In this document: positions 20,826-32,536 of the stretch, piece by piece | Layout of the letters: the number at the start of each line of letters is the position of its first letter | How positions within the stretch are numbered: position 1 is the stretch's first letter | NCBI GenBank assembly: GCA_009746045.1 | Contig: RPFO01000080.1 | Location: 912,920 to 974,919 of the forward strand | Reading direction: 5' to 3' | DNA: 62,000 nucleotides | DNA from: Mesostigma viride | Lineage: Eukaryota; Streptophyta; Mesostigmatophyceae; Mesostigmatales; Mesostigmataceae | The notes under the pieces: model-generated | What the model saw: the letters and a program-made list of their open reading frames with translations, nothing else | Told to the model about the DNA's origin: nothing | Databases searched by the model: none | Made by a program: the position numbers and the translations under genes

Positions 20826-21445
20826 CTGGCAAGCAATATTATTCTACTAAGCTACTTGGCTTGTAGAGATTCTACTTCCGGTTACTACAATCCAGAAACG
20901 GGTTCATTCTGATGAGTATTGCTCGAGATATGAGCACTGAGATACTGTTCTACTACATTCTACTTGGATTCGGTGATTCTACGGTGGTTCTTCAAGTGAC
21001 GCGTGGCATACGGTGTCTTGTCACAGTGTACGATAGGACATTTAGTCTCCGACACTGCGGTCTATTCAATGCTATTGATTAGACGTAACAAATAGTGACA
21101 GGGCTTGTGCGACAGGACACTGATGTGACTATTTATGGATAACGAGTCGAGATCTGCTGGTCCAGAGTGAAGGACAGCAATATTGTGAGATGATCTGTCC
21201 TATCAGTCATCTAGATGTGACTGCGTCACAATTAGTATATAACGAGCAAAACGCTGCCACTTGGTAGCACCACTTTCCCTGCACCTGTGTCCTCGCACCT
21301 TTGGCGACGGTTCTCACGTGCCTCGTGCATTCAGTGCTGGTAGCCATAACCAGCAACGTAAACCTATTGATTAATATAACTACTTCCTCTGTAGATATTA
21401 ATCAGTGCAGGCTGAACCACAGTTCAGCCACAGGTTTCGTTAACT
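20826..21445 (+). mobile_element. 3' LTR of nested copia-related element
   Basis: Matches the 5' LTR at 14,509-15,127 and follows the polypurine tract directly. It ends in TTAACT before the CAATG target duplication at 21,446-21,450. The LTR contains a TATA-like tatataac near 21,236 and a run of gtgtcctcgcacc near 21,288, as in the 5' copy. Confidence 0.88.
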
Positions 21446-21450
21446 CAATG

Positions 21451-22380
21451 AGCCCGCGGGCATCGAGCAGCGAAATGAGGATCTTCTTGAGCTCCACCAG
21501 CTCAACTGGACCCATGCGGTACATGGGGGACGCTGTCGGCCCGGAACCCTCCTGTACCTGGATACGGTGTAGCACCGAGCGATGGGGAGGGAACTGGGGC
21601 GTGCGGTCCGCGAAGAGAGTAGCGCGCTTCTCCAAGACGGCGTTGAACCGCGCCAGCTCGTCCGGAGTGAAGCCGACGCCGATCTCGTTGAGCATGGCCT
21701 GAGTGCTATCCAGGTCTATACGGTACATCGCATACTCCTTGCCCTTCCGAAGCTGGCGTGCCAGCGTTTTGCTACTCATCAGGATCTGGGACGCTGGTCG
21801 AGGCTCGTCCGCCGAGCGCTCGTGTGTAATGTTATGTACCTCGGCGGCCTGTGCCCTGTACTCACTGTCGGGACACCAAAAGGATCCATCCGGAAACCAA
21901 ACTACTCGTCGGCGTACACTGATGTCTACATCCTGCTTGTCCAACCAGTCCACCCCAATGATGATGTCTGCAGCGCCCAGCGGCGCAATGGTCGCCGCCA
22001 AGTCCACCGGCGTGCCTTGCAGCACGCCCTTGATGTCTGCCAGGCCTGGCGATTGGTGTCGCCGGCCATCCGAATAGGTCACATGCACGGTCGTGTTGTG
22101 CGGTCGTGGGGTCAGACCCAGCCGGCGCACCAGGGCCTCGTTGATGAAGGACGTGGAGGCGCCGGTGTCGACCAAAACCTTCACGTCCATGACCGTTTTC
22201 TCCTTCAAATACGGATCAAGGACGGTGGGAGGAACCAATAACCCTCCACTGAAAAGAAACAAATGTCGCGAACCTCCTTGAGATACGCGCGCCGGTTGGG
22301 TGGCCGCGTCTGAGCCGGAAGCCACGTGATTGACGTCTACCTCTAATCTAATTGACTCCGCGTCAGGGCTACCATCTGAT
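21451..22380 (-). CDS. Ty3/gypsy protease and N-terminal reverse transcriptase
   Basis: The minus strand reads VKVLVDTGASTSFINEALV (canonical DTGA retropepsin site, near 22,180) and AADIIIGVDWLDKQD (flap/IIG region). The RT N-terminus follows, with HRIQVQEGSGPTASPMYRM and LKKILISLLDARGLIE, where the nested element cuts in. The frame is intact up to the insertion. This is the ordinary protease position for gypsy, in contrast to the copia-related elements in the window. Confidence 0.9.
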
Positions 22381-22389
22381 TTCTCTACC

Positions 22390-24370
22390 CTACCATCTAC
22401 CCCGGGGCCCAATCCCACGGGTAAGGCTACTTCTCTCGAGGAGCGGTGGGACGGGAGGCCGCCTCGCCTGACCGCCCGCCCTCTCCCCCCCCTCCTCCTC
22501 TTCGTCAGCCTCCTCCTCGTCTTCATACTCATAGCCCGCCACGGCGTGCGTTGGGCCGGAAGAGGACTGTCGCCGCGCCTCAATCTCGTTAACCGCACGC
22601 AACACGCCCTTGGTGGAGCTGGTCGCGGGCGGTCGCGGCTGCTGGTACTGGGTCGGAACTTGTCTGGCATGCTGCAGGCGAGCCGCCCGCTCACCCGCGT
22701 TGCGGGGTCTGTCCCGGGGACCGGAGGAGTCGGGGCGGCTGCCGAATGCTGGGCCAGAGAAGCGAACACTGGGCTCAGTCTCCCCTGCACCGCGACCGGC
22801 GTGCTTGCCCCGGAGCTTGGGGCAGTCACGCTTGAGGTGTCCCACCTCGCTGCACATGAAGCACCGCGCCTTGCTAGCGTCAATCGCATTGATACCCTGG
22901 TCAAATTATGTAGCCATCATCAGGGTCGTCGAGGTAGTCGTCCTCCTCCTCGCCGGCGAACTCAGTGGAGTACATTTGATTCACCCGCCGCGGGGGAGCT
23001 GGCCTGAAGAAACGGCGCACTGAGGGTGCGCGCCCGCGAGTCACCACATCGGCCACCTGCACGAAGATATCTCTGGATGTTCAAGATGTCCCACTCCTCC
23101 CAAGGAACCTCAGCGTAGTGCTTCAGTACCTCGTCCTGCAGCTCGGGACTGAGTGCCTCGATGAATCTGATCTTGTACTCGTACCAGGTCATGTCGCTCA
23201 GGTAAGCGGCGCTGGACTCAAACTTGGACAGAAACTCGCGATACGGAGTGGTCCCCTGGCGCAGCTTGCCGAAGGCGAGTCGCTCGTGGATTACCGCGTC
23301 TGGGGGTACCAACTTGCGGCGCACCCGGTCCATCAACTCCTCCACGGTTTGCGGGTACGACTGGGATGCGATGCTCTCACAGTTCAAGATGCTCACTACC
23401 GAGGGGTCCATGCAGGTGTTGACCACATGCGGGATCAGATCACAGGTGGCAAGTTCCCATGCAGCTGTTGTGATTGCACCAGACGGTATACTGCTGTTGC
23501 CACATGCGTCCCCATTCGTCGACCTCTCGCGGTTTCATGTCTGCGTGCAGCTTGGGTACATTCTTGAAGGTAGGCATCGGTGGGGCCTTAACCGTGTTGA
23601 TCTTAGGCCCACCGACCTCTCTGTAGGAGATGGAGCCGAATGCTGGGGGCTGCGACCGGGGGAGAGATCCGGATCTGGCCGGCGTACCGTGCGTCCGCCG
23701 CACCTGTACCGATGAGGGGTGTTCATACCCCGGGTCATCCAATGCCACCCTGCTGAAATTCAGATTGCTGACGGTCGCGGGCGAGGGGACCACGCTGCTG
23801 TCATGCGTCCGTGGACGCTGTGGTTGGGGTACAGGACGCTGGACGGGCGTATGCGTCTCCTCGTCTCGGGCAGTGGCGCTGCTTCTGTCATCCCCTAGCC
23901 GGGCCCGTGGTCTATGGGTACCAACGGGCGGGCCCTGTGTCCCTGGCTCCTCGTCATCCTCACCGGTCCCTTCCAGATCGCCGAACTCGCCATCTGCCCC
24001 TGGAATCTCACCGTCGTCATCCGAATTCCATAGTGCCGTGGGTAACAGGGAGGTACTGCCGAAGGACACTCTACGTCTGCCCCGGTGGGTGGAGACCGGC
24101 GGGGGTTCCTGGGGACGCCCCCGCCCCGCCCAGGGATGCAATGGCCGCCCTGTGGCGGGCTGCCGATAACGGTAGTGCAGGGTGTCTTCATTCTCGTCTC
24201 CATGCTGCTCAGGGTACTGTGATAGCCATTGTGGTCTCGTCTGAGGTTGTTGTTGCTGCGGCCGGAGCGGCTGTTGTTGTCGTTGCTGCTGCGGTGACGG
24301 CTGCTGCTGTTGCTGCTGCTGCTGCTGATGTCGCTGCTGCTGCTGCTGCTGCTGTCGCTGCTGCTGCTGC

Positions 24371-24403
<33 letters not shown>

Positions 24404-24712
24404 GAGTCCCCTGGGAGTATCTCTCGGTCACGACTGTCATCATCTTGTTCTGTTCTGGAGTCTACTAGATTGTCCTCATCTGCTGGACTCCTAAGGTTCT
24501 GGTCTCTGGAACGTGCCAGGGGAGCCTTCCGCAGGTCTCTCCATGTCCTCACCTCTATTTGTCCCTACTTGGACGTGCGGTGGTACCTCTAGCACCTCTA
24601 GACCTTGCTCGTGGTTGTCTACCCGTTCCATCTCTCTATTCTCTGTTTCTCCTGCTCTGTTCTCGTCATCTGTCTCTCTGGCGTTGATCCTTGTTTGGTA
24701 CCGTGTTGGCAT
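22390..24712 (-). pseudogene. Ty3/gypsy gag with zinc knuckle, frameshifted
   Basis: Starts with ATG at 24,712 (MPTRYQTRINARETDD). A frame change near 24,520 leads to a polyglutamine stretch (24,250-24,410) and a capsid region (PQTVEELMDRVRRKLVPPDA, YREFLSKFESSAAYLSDMTW) typical of retrotransposon gag. A CCHC knuckle CFMCSEVGHLKRDC lies near 22,830-22,868, followed by a Glu-rich tail. Frame changes occur near 24,520, 23,435 and 22,900. It would form the particle shell and bind element RNA. Confidence 0.8.
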
Positions 24713-24754
24713 GGTGCTCGTACCAGTACCTTACACTGCAGGCAACACCTCCCC

Positions 24755-24756
<2 letters not shown>

Positions 24757-24845
<89 letters not shown>
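24757..24845. repeat. (GA)n microsatellite
   Basis: About 44 uninterrupted GA units just upstream of the gypsy gag start. ORFs across it are Arg-Glu or Leu-Ser dipeptide artefacts. Confidence 0.97.
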
Positions 24846-24846
<1 letters not shown>

Positions 24847-24862
24847 AACCACGTACTACATA

Positions 24863-26730
24863 GCTATCTATAGGTATAGTACCTAGTATTAAGCACTCTA
24901 GTGGTAATCCCCTCTATTGTCTGCTAGGACCAATGGTCAGCTGAGAGAAGGTGACTGTAACTGCCGTCCCCATCCCCTGACTGCTATCTGCCTTACTAGG
25001 CGTGGGTGTCAGAGAACAATCACGAGTGGTGTGCAGTCCCTCAGGCAAAGACATATATGCTCCTTAACAAACCTATCAGCTTCTATGAGGTCTGACATCA
25101 AAACCCTTCCACTTAGCACTAGAGCCCTTGGACAATATCTTATCCTTGATGTGTTCTTCACATGCCTTCCAACTATAAAATATGGCTGGTCTACCCTCGC
25201 CCCCATCATGCATGGGCCACGGCATAGTAAGGGAATCCAGATTGACCACGTACCTTATTTATCCTTCGTCTGGGCATGTTACATAGTAGGATAGCAGAAG
25301 CTTGCAAGCAGGAGAAGAGGAGTTCCCAGGGCTACCTCTAGGTGCAGTGACCTTTACCAAAACAAAACGAGGAAGAAGAACAGAGTCTAATACAGCACAC
25401 GCCCGAGTCTTCAGCAGAACGGGCACATTACGATAGGCACACGGAGGTAAACACCGTCAACATAGTCGGCAACAGCCAGACGGTATCCACCCCCACGACC
25501 CTTGCGGGTCAAACAACGATGGGCGTCTCCGCGACGTCCATTGGCACAAACGACATTCAAACACCTATAGAGGGTACAACGTATAACATAAACCCCCTAC
25601 GCGTGCGGTCCCGGAGAGAAGGCGAGCTCGCAAGCTAGCCTTCCGCAGGCATAGCTTATAAAGGAATAGATCTAAACTAGGGGACATACCATCGTCTATG
25701 GCGTTAATCACCCCTGAGCTGGCCGCCACCTGGTGTCGTTGAAGGCAAGCCCTGGCCGCCACTAGGTGTCGTTGAAAACAGGGGAAATGGACGCTATCGT
25801 TGACAGCACCTCACCACAGGACCATGGCTGGCCCCGCCGAGTATCCCGGACTGGCCGCTTGCTGCCTAGGTCGTCGTTGAATCCCTTTACGGGCTGGCCG
25901 CCGACCTGTCAGCAATCGTTGAATTCCGGAACCCCTATCTACACAAGATCCGCCTTGGTATCCTAATTGGCCTCACTAACCCTCTCCGCGAGAGTTAGCT
26001 AACCTCTCCAGCACATTTCCTCCGATAACCAGTGTTACGTGCCAACCCAGACACACGTACCTAGCCTGATTTACGTAGCAAAAGATCCTTCCTGCCGGAA
26101 TTAGGAATAATTCACGGTGACCTAATGTAGATTGCGCTTCACGACGCGAGTCGTGAGATATATCTGGGACCGCGGCTTGATGCCAAGCTAATTGTACACA
26201 CTTTTGGCTAGCAATACCAATTACTAATGGATAATTGCCCCAGGCTCAATGTGAAGGCGTTTTCGCACTTAACATTCATCAAACCAAGAGGACGAGACTC
26301 TCGTCCTTGGACTAATTTAACCTAGGTCGGTTGCGGCGCAGATACAACGCCAATTCTTCTAGAACAAGCCGAGTCATTCATTCCACGTAGGATCCGGGCC
26401 GACATCGACCCTCAACTACAGGATCCACGCATAGAACTACAGACAAACCCAGAACTGGCGCGGCGCCACTGCACCGGCCCCTAAAAGGTCATCCTAGGAC
26501 CAAAATAACTAGTCCAATTCACACAAGAACCGTAGTCCATACAAACTGTCACAACAGGCCAAATTGCCTTAGTAGCTTATTCCATTGTTACGTCCGTCCA
26601 AAAGGGCCGGCATGTAACACTAGCAGGATCCAATAAAAGGTTGCAATAGCCCATTCGAAAGGCATTATAAAAAGGATCGATCTAGACGTAGGTACCTTGG
26701 TACTGGGCTAGTATATGGCAAGGCTTTATG
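24863..26730. other. Non-coding stretch with degenerate GGCCGCC...GTCGTTGAA repeats
   Basis: No convincing gene. Between 25,718 and 25,925 there are four degenerate copies of a unit starting ctggccgcc and ending gtcgttgaa (25,719-25,742, 25,751-25,776, about 25,850-25,891 and about 25,902-25,923). The rest may contain the 5' LTR of the gypsy element, but no matching 3' LTR was found below 11.3 kb. Confidence 0.5.
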
Positions 26731-26734
26731 GCAC

Positions 26735-28825
26735 TTAACCCTTCAACTGTCAAAACTCGAACCACGAGAACGGACTGAGTTTGGGTATCTTTGTGCGCCT
26801 GAGAGTAACTAGCCAAATAACATTTTCTGGCCCACCCTTGGAACCAAGCATGCTTTTATATCAAATAATGTTTGGGAAATTTGGTTGGTCGCATATCCAT
26901 GCCCTACACCTGCTAAAAATAGCACCCCCCTCAGGGGGGTACAGTGCAAATGGGGTTGGAGACATATATAATGCATTATCGACCATTTACACAAATCAGT
27001 TGGCCCTGGCCTTTTAAAGGCAGTTTATTATAATCATAGACATGCCATCAATGCATTCAATACATGAAATGTCACAAAACTGTGAACGCTAGCTACAAAA
27101 TGGCCAAAGCCAGCTGGCACCGTTATAACGGTGCCAGCTGGCAGGGGTATAAATGGTAGCATAACAACACAAAGCTTTATTCCAATTGGCATGAAACAAC
27201 AAGGGATGCCCAAATGGGCATAATGCACCATACCCAGGTGATAAAACAAGAGACCATGCCATATAACACATGCCAACATGCCACAAGGGGCCAAAATGGC
27301 ACTAGCGCGCGCGCGCGGCATATATTGCGCATGACTAGCCAAGGGTGTAGCTAACTGTCAATTAGGCTACCTGGCTGTATGCCAAACTACGGATCGCGCC
27401 TCTGGGTGCGCAGATACTGCCTCCTACGAGGCCCTGTCAGCTGGGTGCCAGCTGCCAGCGTGCGGGTCGTGCGGCCATTGGCCTCAGCCCACACGCGGCC
27501 AGCCGGGCTGCGGGCTGACAGGGGCTGCATGGCACGCTGGCGGCGGGCGTCGTCGTCGAGGCCAGCCACTGGTCCAGCGTGGAACCTGAGATAAGCCAGC
27601 ATATAAGACACAAGACCATGTTTTAAAATAGGTGAAAGGCTCATTAATCAAGGCCTCAAGCGCGCGTCAAAGGGGTGGCAAGGAGCTGCATCACTAACGC
27701 ACCCAATGAATGACAAAACACCTCCACGTTCTTTGCAACAATAAAGAAAACAAAAGGAAAAAGTTGGTAATGCTTCCATGCAAACAGGTATTGGGTATCT
27801 CCATGTTTGTCACATGCAATGGATGCAAAATAAGAAGGTGGGCGTTGGCCAGCAAAACAAGAAGCCATGCCTAAAACTGGTCAGAAAAGAACTTTTCTCG
27901 GGCTGTTTGAGCCAGGAAAAGCATTGGGTAATCACCTTTACCATATTACTAACCAACACCAACCGTTATCACGCTATTTCCGTTGCAGCCTCAGCTAACA
28001 GCGACCAAACATGGTCCAAAATCTGCTTGACCTGATGGTATTCCACAACCATGACAAGCCGATGCGTAGAGGGAGCAAAACAACAAAATGACAATCAAAA
28101 GCCCTCGATTATAACCCTGATATTAGTTATAAACGATAACACAACCATATACGGTTAACGGAACACGCTAGGAGGCTAGAACGTACCAGGTCGGAACAGC
28201 AGATTACCTTTCCTGCGGGAGCCAGCACGCCCGATTCATGGACGTAGCCTCGAGCCTTTCCTGGCTGCCAGTTCTAGCAAATCTGGTTGGGAACAACGTC
28301 AAAGGTTTATCCATGCGCAAATACCTCGAAAATCTCCGCCTAGCAACATGCAGCACTCGCACTGTCACCGCCTGGCCGCTAACATGAATTGCTGCGCCGA
28401 CCAGCACCCCGATGACCCATCTACGCATCTTCAAACGTTCCATGGCTAGGGATAAAACCTTTTTAGGACTTAAAAATCATGCCTACAAAATTTGAGTCCA
28501 TTATGTCAAGCCATTTTCTCGTACCAGTCAGTTGTGTGCACCGCCATAGCCGTGCGTGTCAATATTTTTCATGCACGTCGGTCCCGTTAGACCATGGTAC
28601 CCCCCTAACTTTGCTCAAGCATATCTCCCTGGCCAGGTGTCCAAAGTACGGTCTGAATAGTGCCAGGCATAGCTTACGTCTAGATCTTTCGATCCCCCCA
28701 GGTTTGACCGTTAAATTATTATTGGCGCGGCGCCTGGTTCTGCCACAAACTCAGTCCGTTAGAGTGGCGCGAGTTCAACTGGCGCCACGAAAACGGACTC
28801 AGTACAGTTTAAGGGTTAAACCCGA
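26735..28825. mobile_element. Segment flanked by imperfect inverted repeats, possible non-autonomous DNA transposon
   Basis: Left: ttaacccttcaactgt followed by ctcgaaccacgagaacggactgagtttg (26,736-26,782). The right end, read on the minus strand, gives ttaacccttaaactgt and then the same closing string aacggactgagtttg near 28,750-28,825, with an extra internal block. Between them no transposase or other gene is recognisable. It could be a deletion derivative of a TIR transposon, or two inverted copies of one repeat. Confidence 0.4.
27109..27142. repeat. Perfect 34-bp palindrome
   Basis: The left arm gccagctggcaccgtta is followed immediately by its exact reverse complement, centred between 27,125 and 27,126, with no spacer. 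It sits in non-coding sequence inside the TIR-flanked segment. It could extrude as a cruciform or be an end-joined inverted repeat. Confidence 0.9.
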
Positions 28826-28854
28826 CCGCCTACTATTCCCCATGCACACTACGT

Positions 28855-30284
28855 GAGGAAGTTGCACGCCAACCCCTCTTCTTTAATGATATATACCTCA
28901 ACCCCCTTAATCGCCCCTTTGGATGCTTAAGTGGCCCTAACCCCTACGAAGGCTTCATAACATACCCCCACCCTGTAACCACTATTCTCCACCTGTATAT
29001 TCTCCACGGTGACTGCTACCGCCTCCTAACATATAACGAATTGGCTGCCTGGGTCCCCAATAATATGCCTACTTATGCTGCCTGGGCCGCGCTAGTACAA
29101 GCCATACCCCCACGCTGGCACACACTCATGACTTCTCCCCGTGCCCCCTAGTATAAAGCTGGGCATGAATGGTGCTGCTTTTGTCCATACAGCACGACCG
29201 CAACATGCTCGCCGGGGGAAGGTGATCGCAAAACTTCCCCCTGGAACCCTGCACGTTCAATTACTGGCGCCGCTGAGCGGCCATAACGGCTGTCTGGCTC
29301 AACTTACAACGGCAGTTGTGCTCCTCCCCACTCAGCTATGCCACCGGATTCGGGTTGTACCTTGGTCCCTTGAACAATCATGTGTATACCAACCCAACCC
29401 CAACCTTCCTAACGCTGCTATTATTTGGCTATACATGTGGGATCAACCCGCCTTGACATGTTGTCATTGGATCCAGTGGAATATGGCTGGGTGCTAAATC
29501 AGGGTGACAGCAGAATTGTAAAAGGCCTTTACGAGTACACGGCAGAGTGGGGCTACACAATGCTCTTGCATAAAAACCATCAATTCCACCCCGCGGACGG
29601 ACACGCTGGGGCGCTATTGAGTGGCCTGGCCACACCTGGGTCCGCAACATCACCCTCGCCGCTGACCACCCGCTGGTCGACCGCCGCGCTACCGACGTAC
29701 AACACCTCTTGATGCAACGGTCCATCGGGGTCGGGGAGATCCTCCACCGGCGATTTCAACATCCTGCCACATGTTTATGTACCAACCCCAATGAAACGGT
29801 GGAACACCGATTTTAATGGTGTAACCTCCAGGGAGTTTGGACCTGGTTGATTGGTTTATGGGCAGCCTGGACGTCTGAGCCTATCATACCGGTGTCTACA
29901 CGCTCAATTATCTTTGGCATCACTGGCACCCCTGGCCCTGAGCTCACCTTTGCACAACAAGCGTGGATATGGCTCCGCACATGCATGTTATATACAATCT
30001 GGACGGTGCGAAATGATGTGGTGTTCAATAGGCGCACAGTGTTCGACAAAGCTGGGATTCTCTCACGCTTCATTTACCTATGGAACTCTGGCATGCGACG
30101 CTATTGGATGGTTGCAAATGAACAAAACAAAATCTGGGACCCTGGCGCGGACCAGGATAAGCCCAGCCCACGGCTTGAGATCTTTCATGACGTCATGGTC
30201 AAAAGTAGGATCTTTACCCACATGCCCAATGACAACCCATTAGAAGTCCAGTGGCTTCCGTGGTCTAGCAAGGCTCCGTTTTAG
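28855..30284 (+). pseudogene. LINE ORF2 C-terminal remnant with zf-RVT motif
   Basis: Plus-strand reading from 28,861 gives ARQPLFFNDIYLNPL, then LHGDCYRLLTYNELAAW and ALVQAIPPRWHTLM up to a stop at 29,150. This is the region after the RT of plant-type LINEs (QPLWYN..., lls.deL, aIP..W). At about 29,765-29,822 a zf-RVT-like CLCTNPNETVEHRF, stop, WC appears, followed by the long frame 29,847-30,284 with LYTIWTVRNDVVFNR. Stops and frameshifts make it inactive. The RT itself is absent. Confidence 0.6.
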
Positions 30285-30874
30285 CCACTGACATCTTGAT
30301 ACCCTAGGCTTAGCAGGGATTAACTGTTGGTTATATTTGGAATAAACGTACACCTATTTACCTGGAAAAAAGGGTCTACTGACGCGTGTGTACGGCCAAA
30401 ATTCGAGCAGTAATTTGGTTTGTAGGTAGTAACAAGTGACTTCTCCAAAAACAGCAAACATGGCCCAAAAAGGTACCTGCCAGAACTTTTTCTCAGATAT
30501 CCTTGCATGAGCTTGTTGGGTCATTCCAAGCAATAGATGTTTCCTACCTAAACCCACATCAAACCGAGAGAAAATTCGCTAGCTTAGGGTGCCAAATCTG
30601 CTTTGGGTGGGACTTCTGGGCCTAGAATCAAGAACTTGAGCCAGCCACCTCTAAACATTGGGCTAAATGCATGGGCTAACTCTACATGTACCGTGTTTAA
30701 ACTCCCCTATTCCTATGTTGTTTCTCACGTGTACGGCCTTATAACTGGGTTTTCACACTCGGGTTTTTTTCGGTCGAATTTCCGTTTTGGCCGGAAAAAA
30801 TTCGACGAAACTTTTTCACACTGGGTTTTTCCGGTCCGAAACGGAAAAACGGGTCGTTTCCGTTGATCCACCGT

Positions 30875-30918
30875 AATACCACTGAATTTGGCAAAATCAG
30901 GTGGAATTCAGTGGTATT
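30875..30918. repeat. Hairpin with 14-bp perfect arms
   Basis: AATACCACTGAATT (30,875-30,888) and its reverse complement AATTCAGTGGTATT (30,905-30,918) flank a 16-base loop. Just upstream (30,740-30,860) ttcacactcgggttttt and ttcacactgggttttt form a short degenerate repeat. No gene is seen here. Confidence 0.8.
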
Positions 30919-31019
30919 GGGTGGTACGCACATTTGAAAGTGCTGTCCTCCGGCTTTTTGCCTTTGCACCGTGTGCAGTTCTTGGACGTTTGGAATCATG
31001 GCATGGCTAACGTGATGAC

Positions 31020-31355
31020 TGACTAGCTAGACCTTTTCAGTGGTTTTCCATTTGCGGGTATTTCCTCGTAAATGGTGGGAGAGCGATCGCAGCAATGGTG
31101 CTCACCACTAGACACTCCCGGCCAGTTAGGCTCGAAACACACGCCCTGATCAAGCATGCTGTTTCCGGCCCCACCGTCTAGGTCATCTAGTCGCTCTACA
31201 GGTAAGCCAGCCATAATTTCAATGCACAAGGATACACATTTCCATCACCATTCATCTTCATCATCCTGAACGACTCGAAAACGCGGAAAAGATAACGGCA
31301 GGCTCGAGCTACCATGGTCCGGATTCTCCCGATTTCTGGCCTGCGCTGGTTGTCT
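31020..31355 (-). repeat. Fragment of LINE-family sequence, inverted relative to 43 kb and 39.6 kb
   Basis: The segment ggcttac/ctgtaga...cggccccaccgtctaggtc...acacgccctgatcaagc corresponds in reverse complement to 43,055-43,210. The part around ggcaggctcgagctaccatgg and ttctggcctgcgctgg corresponds in reverse complement to 39,520-39,690. These three places therefore share one repeat family. No intact ORF is present. Confidence 0.6.
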
Positions 31356-31362
31356 CCTTGGT

Positions 31363-31400
31363 ATTGGGTGGTAGACCCCCAAATGGGTCTACCACCCAAT
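31363..31400. repeat. Hairpin with 16-bp perfect arms
   Basis: ATTGGGTGGTAGACCC (31,363-31,378) and GGGTCTACCACCCAAT (31,385-31,400) flank a six-base loop ccaaat. It lies at the edge of the LINE-family fragment. From 31,401 to 32,530 nothing else is recognised. Confidence 0.85.
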
Positions 31401-32536
31401 CGGGGTAAAATTGACCTGGGTAGACGCTAAAAGAGAATTGAGCTAGTGCTGAGCCAAAATGACATCTGTTTTGCTACCCTAGACACCCAAAAACATGCCC
31501 ACTTTGATCACGGAGTGTGAGGAGGATGTCCGGAGCGTCATACGCCCCACCCCTCCATCGGCACAGCCAGCCTTGTGAGTCTACCCTTAACAACAAGGCT
31601 GGTAGGACGACACGCCTGAGCAGCATATGTAATGCCTATCTCAGGCTAATAATGTGTGATTTTGTGCCAACAACCAAGTTGTTCCACCCAACAACACATT
31701 AAAAACCCTCTTCCAAAATGCCCAACAAGCCGGACACGTGGAGGACCACACACACAGTATATAAAGAGAAAATCAGCTGACTTTTTATCCAGCCAACCTG
31801 TGGCTAGCTGCTCTGGTTAGCATGACAAAGGCTATCATTTACTCAGTGGGATAGGTGAAGAGACCATTGGAACAGCCTACCTGACGCATGTGCCACCAAA
31901 GTATTGAGTCCCGCAAAATGCACACTGCCTCCTTTCTAACAAGCACGAGCCGCTTTCTTTAGGAGACAGGTGCCAGCTCGTCAGTGTCTGGGGAAAATGA
32001 TGCCGCTGCTTAGGAAGACCGCGTGAATTTCCTCGAACACAACTGTCTATAAAGCAAAAGAAATTTCAGAGAAGCATGGAAATAAAAGCATTACACCTTC
32101 CCGACAGGTTGCGGGCCACGCGCTGCAGAAAGCCAGCCACGTCACAGACGAACTTGCTAAAAGACACCCAGGAATCCAGCGATGCAGCGCCAGGACCCGC
32201 AACTTCCTGGCTGCATCTGGCCGGAAAGAAGGCAAAAAGCTTACGCTCAACGAGCTAAGAAAGCAGGAAAACGCTAGCTTAAGACGTTTAATACAAGAAC
32301 GTACCATAACGGGCATTTATTCGTGCCCAGGCGCACAAGAAAGTCCACCCTTTCATGGAGAGGTTGGGCACGCATCGCGCAGGCCTAATGTTATCTTACC
32401 GCAAAATGACGGGAAAGGTAAAGATAGCAGCGGGTATTTTAATGGCTTTAGAAACATCATTAAACTAGCTTTCCTTACGACCATCAAAACTGGCAACAAT
32501 CGACAATCACACCGGCAGGCATCCATCATACTTTAT

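Noticed and set aside
24605-24886. ORFs encoding Arg-Glu or Leu-Ser repeats
   Set aside because: Produced by the (GA)n microsatellite.
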